The position numbers and the translations under genes are program-made. The notes below the pieces were generated by a model that saw nothing but the letters and a program-made list of their open reading frames with translations, was not told the origin of the DNA and ran no database searches. From the NCBI GenBank assembly GCA_947581885.1, contig CANPWF010000130.1:1-5162 (forward strand): a stretch of 5,162 nt of DNA, read 5' to 3'. Positions 5,086 through 5,162 of the stretch are shown here, one piece after another. Every line of letters starts with the position of its first letter. Within the stretch, counting starts at the first letter, position 1. Source of the stretch: an uncultured Clostridia bacterium (GTDB lineage: Bacteria > Bacillota > Clostridia > Christensenellales > Borkfalkiaceae).

Positions 5086-5162
5086 ACACCCCCTCAGTCA
5101 CGCCAAGGGCGGCGTGACAGCTTTCTCGGGCGGGTCGATTCCCGCCCTCGGTCACCGTTCGC
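5086..5162. repeat. 77-bp direct repeat, right copy (cut by the window end)
   Basis: This segment is identical to 3-79 in the same orientation and carries the same two hairpins. It continues to the last base of the window, so the full length of the shared sequence is unknown. Confidence 0.9.

Overview
The window looks like a short chromosomal stretch from a GC-rich, gut-type Firmicute (Clostridia, perhaps near Christensenellales). This rests on the rpsF-ssb-rpsR gene order, the cysteine-containing zinc-type S18, strong AGGAGG-like ribosome binding sites, and TTGACT/TATAAT-type promoters. It also carries short palindromic repeats of a kind I recall from gut Clostridia. The taxonomic call is an inference from general knowledge, not a search.

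Layout: all four genes I accept lie on the minus strand and read right to left. A promoter at 4801-4829 drives a large single-pass membrane protein of about 914 residues (1990-4734). I do not recognise it, but it contains a tandem repeat of about 35 residues. Its stop is followed closely, with no visible terminator, by a near-consensus promoter (1932-1960) and a short leader with a hairpin. The leader precedes rpsF (S6), ssb and rpsR (S18), a tightly packed operon that ends at a clear rho-independent terminator (723-754). S6 and S18 bind each other on the 30S platform, and SSB is the replication protein usually encoded between them. The operon's normal role is therefore coordinated supply of these proteins.

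The flanks are non-coding and full of repeats. On the left are a 77-bp element (3-79), a two-stem hairpin (101-152), a 142-bp-period tandem array (161-604) built of 99-bp inverted-repeat elements, and a 75-bp element (622-696). On the right are a palindromic element (4905-4951), a perfect inverted copy of the 75-bp element (4987-5061) and a direct copy of the 77-bp element (5086-5162) that runs off the window. The gene block is thus enclosed by a perfect 75-bp inverted repeat, itself enclosed by a perfect 77-bp direct repeat. No transposase or other mobility gene is visible, so these look like non-autonomous, REP/MITE-like elements.

The items most worth a second look are the nested repeat architecture, the unrecognised repeat-containing membrane protein next to a core ribosomal operon, the candidate S6:S18-binding leader, and an out-of-frame second copy of the rpsR 3' end just after its stop codon.
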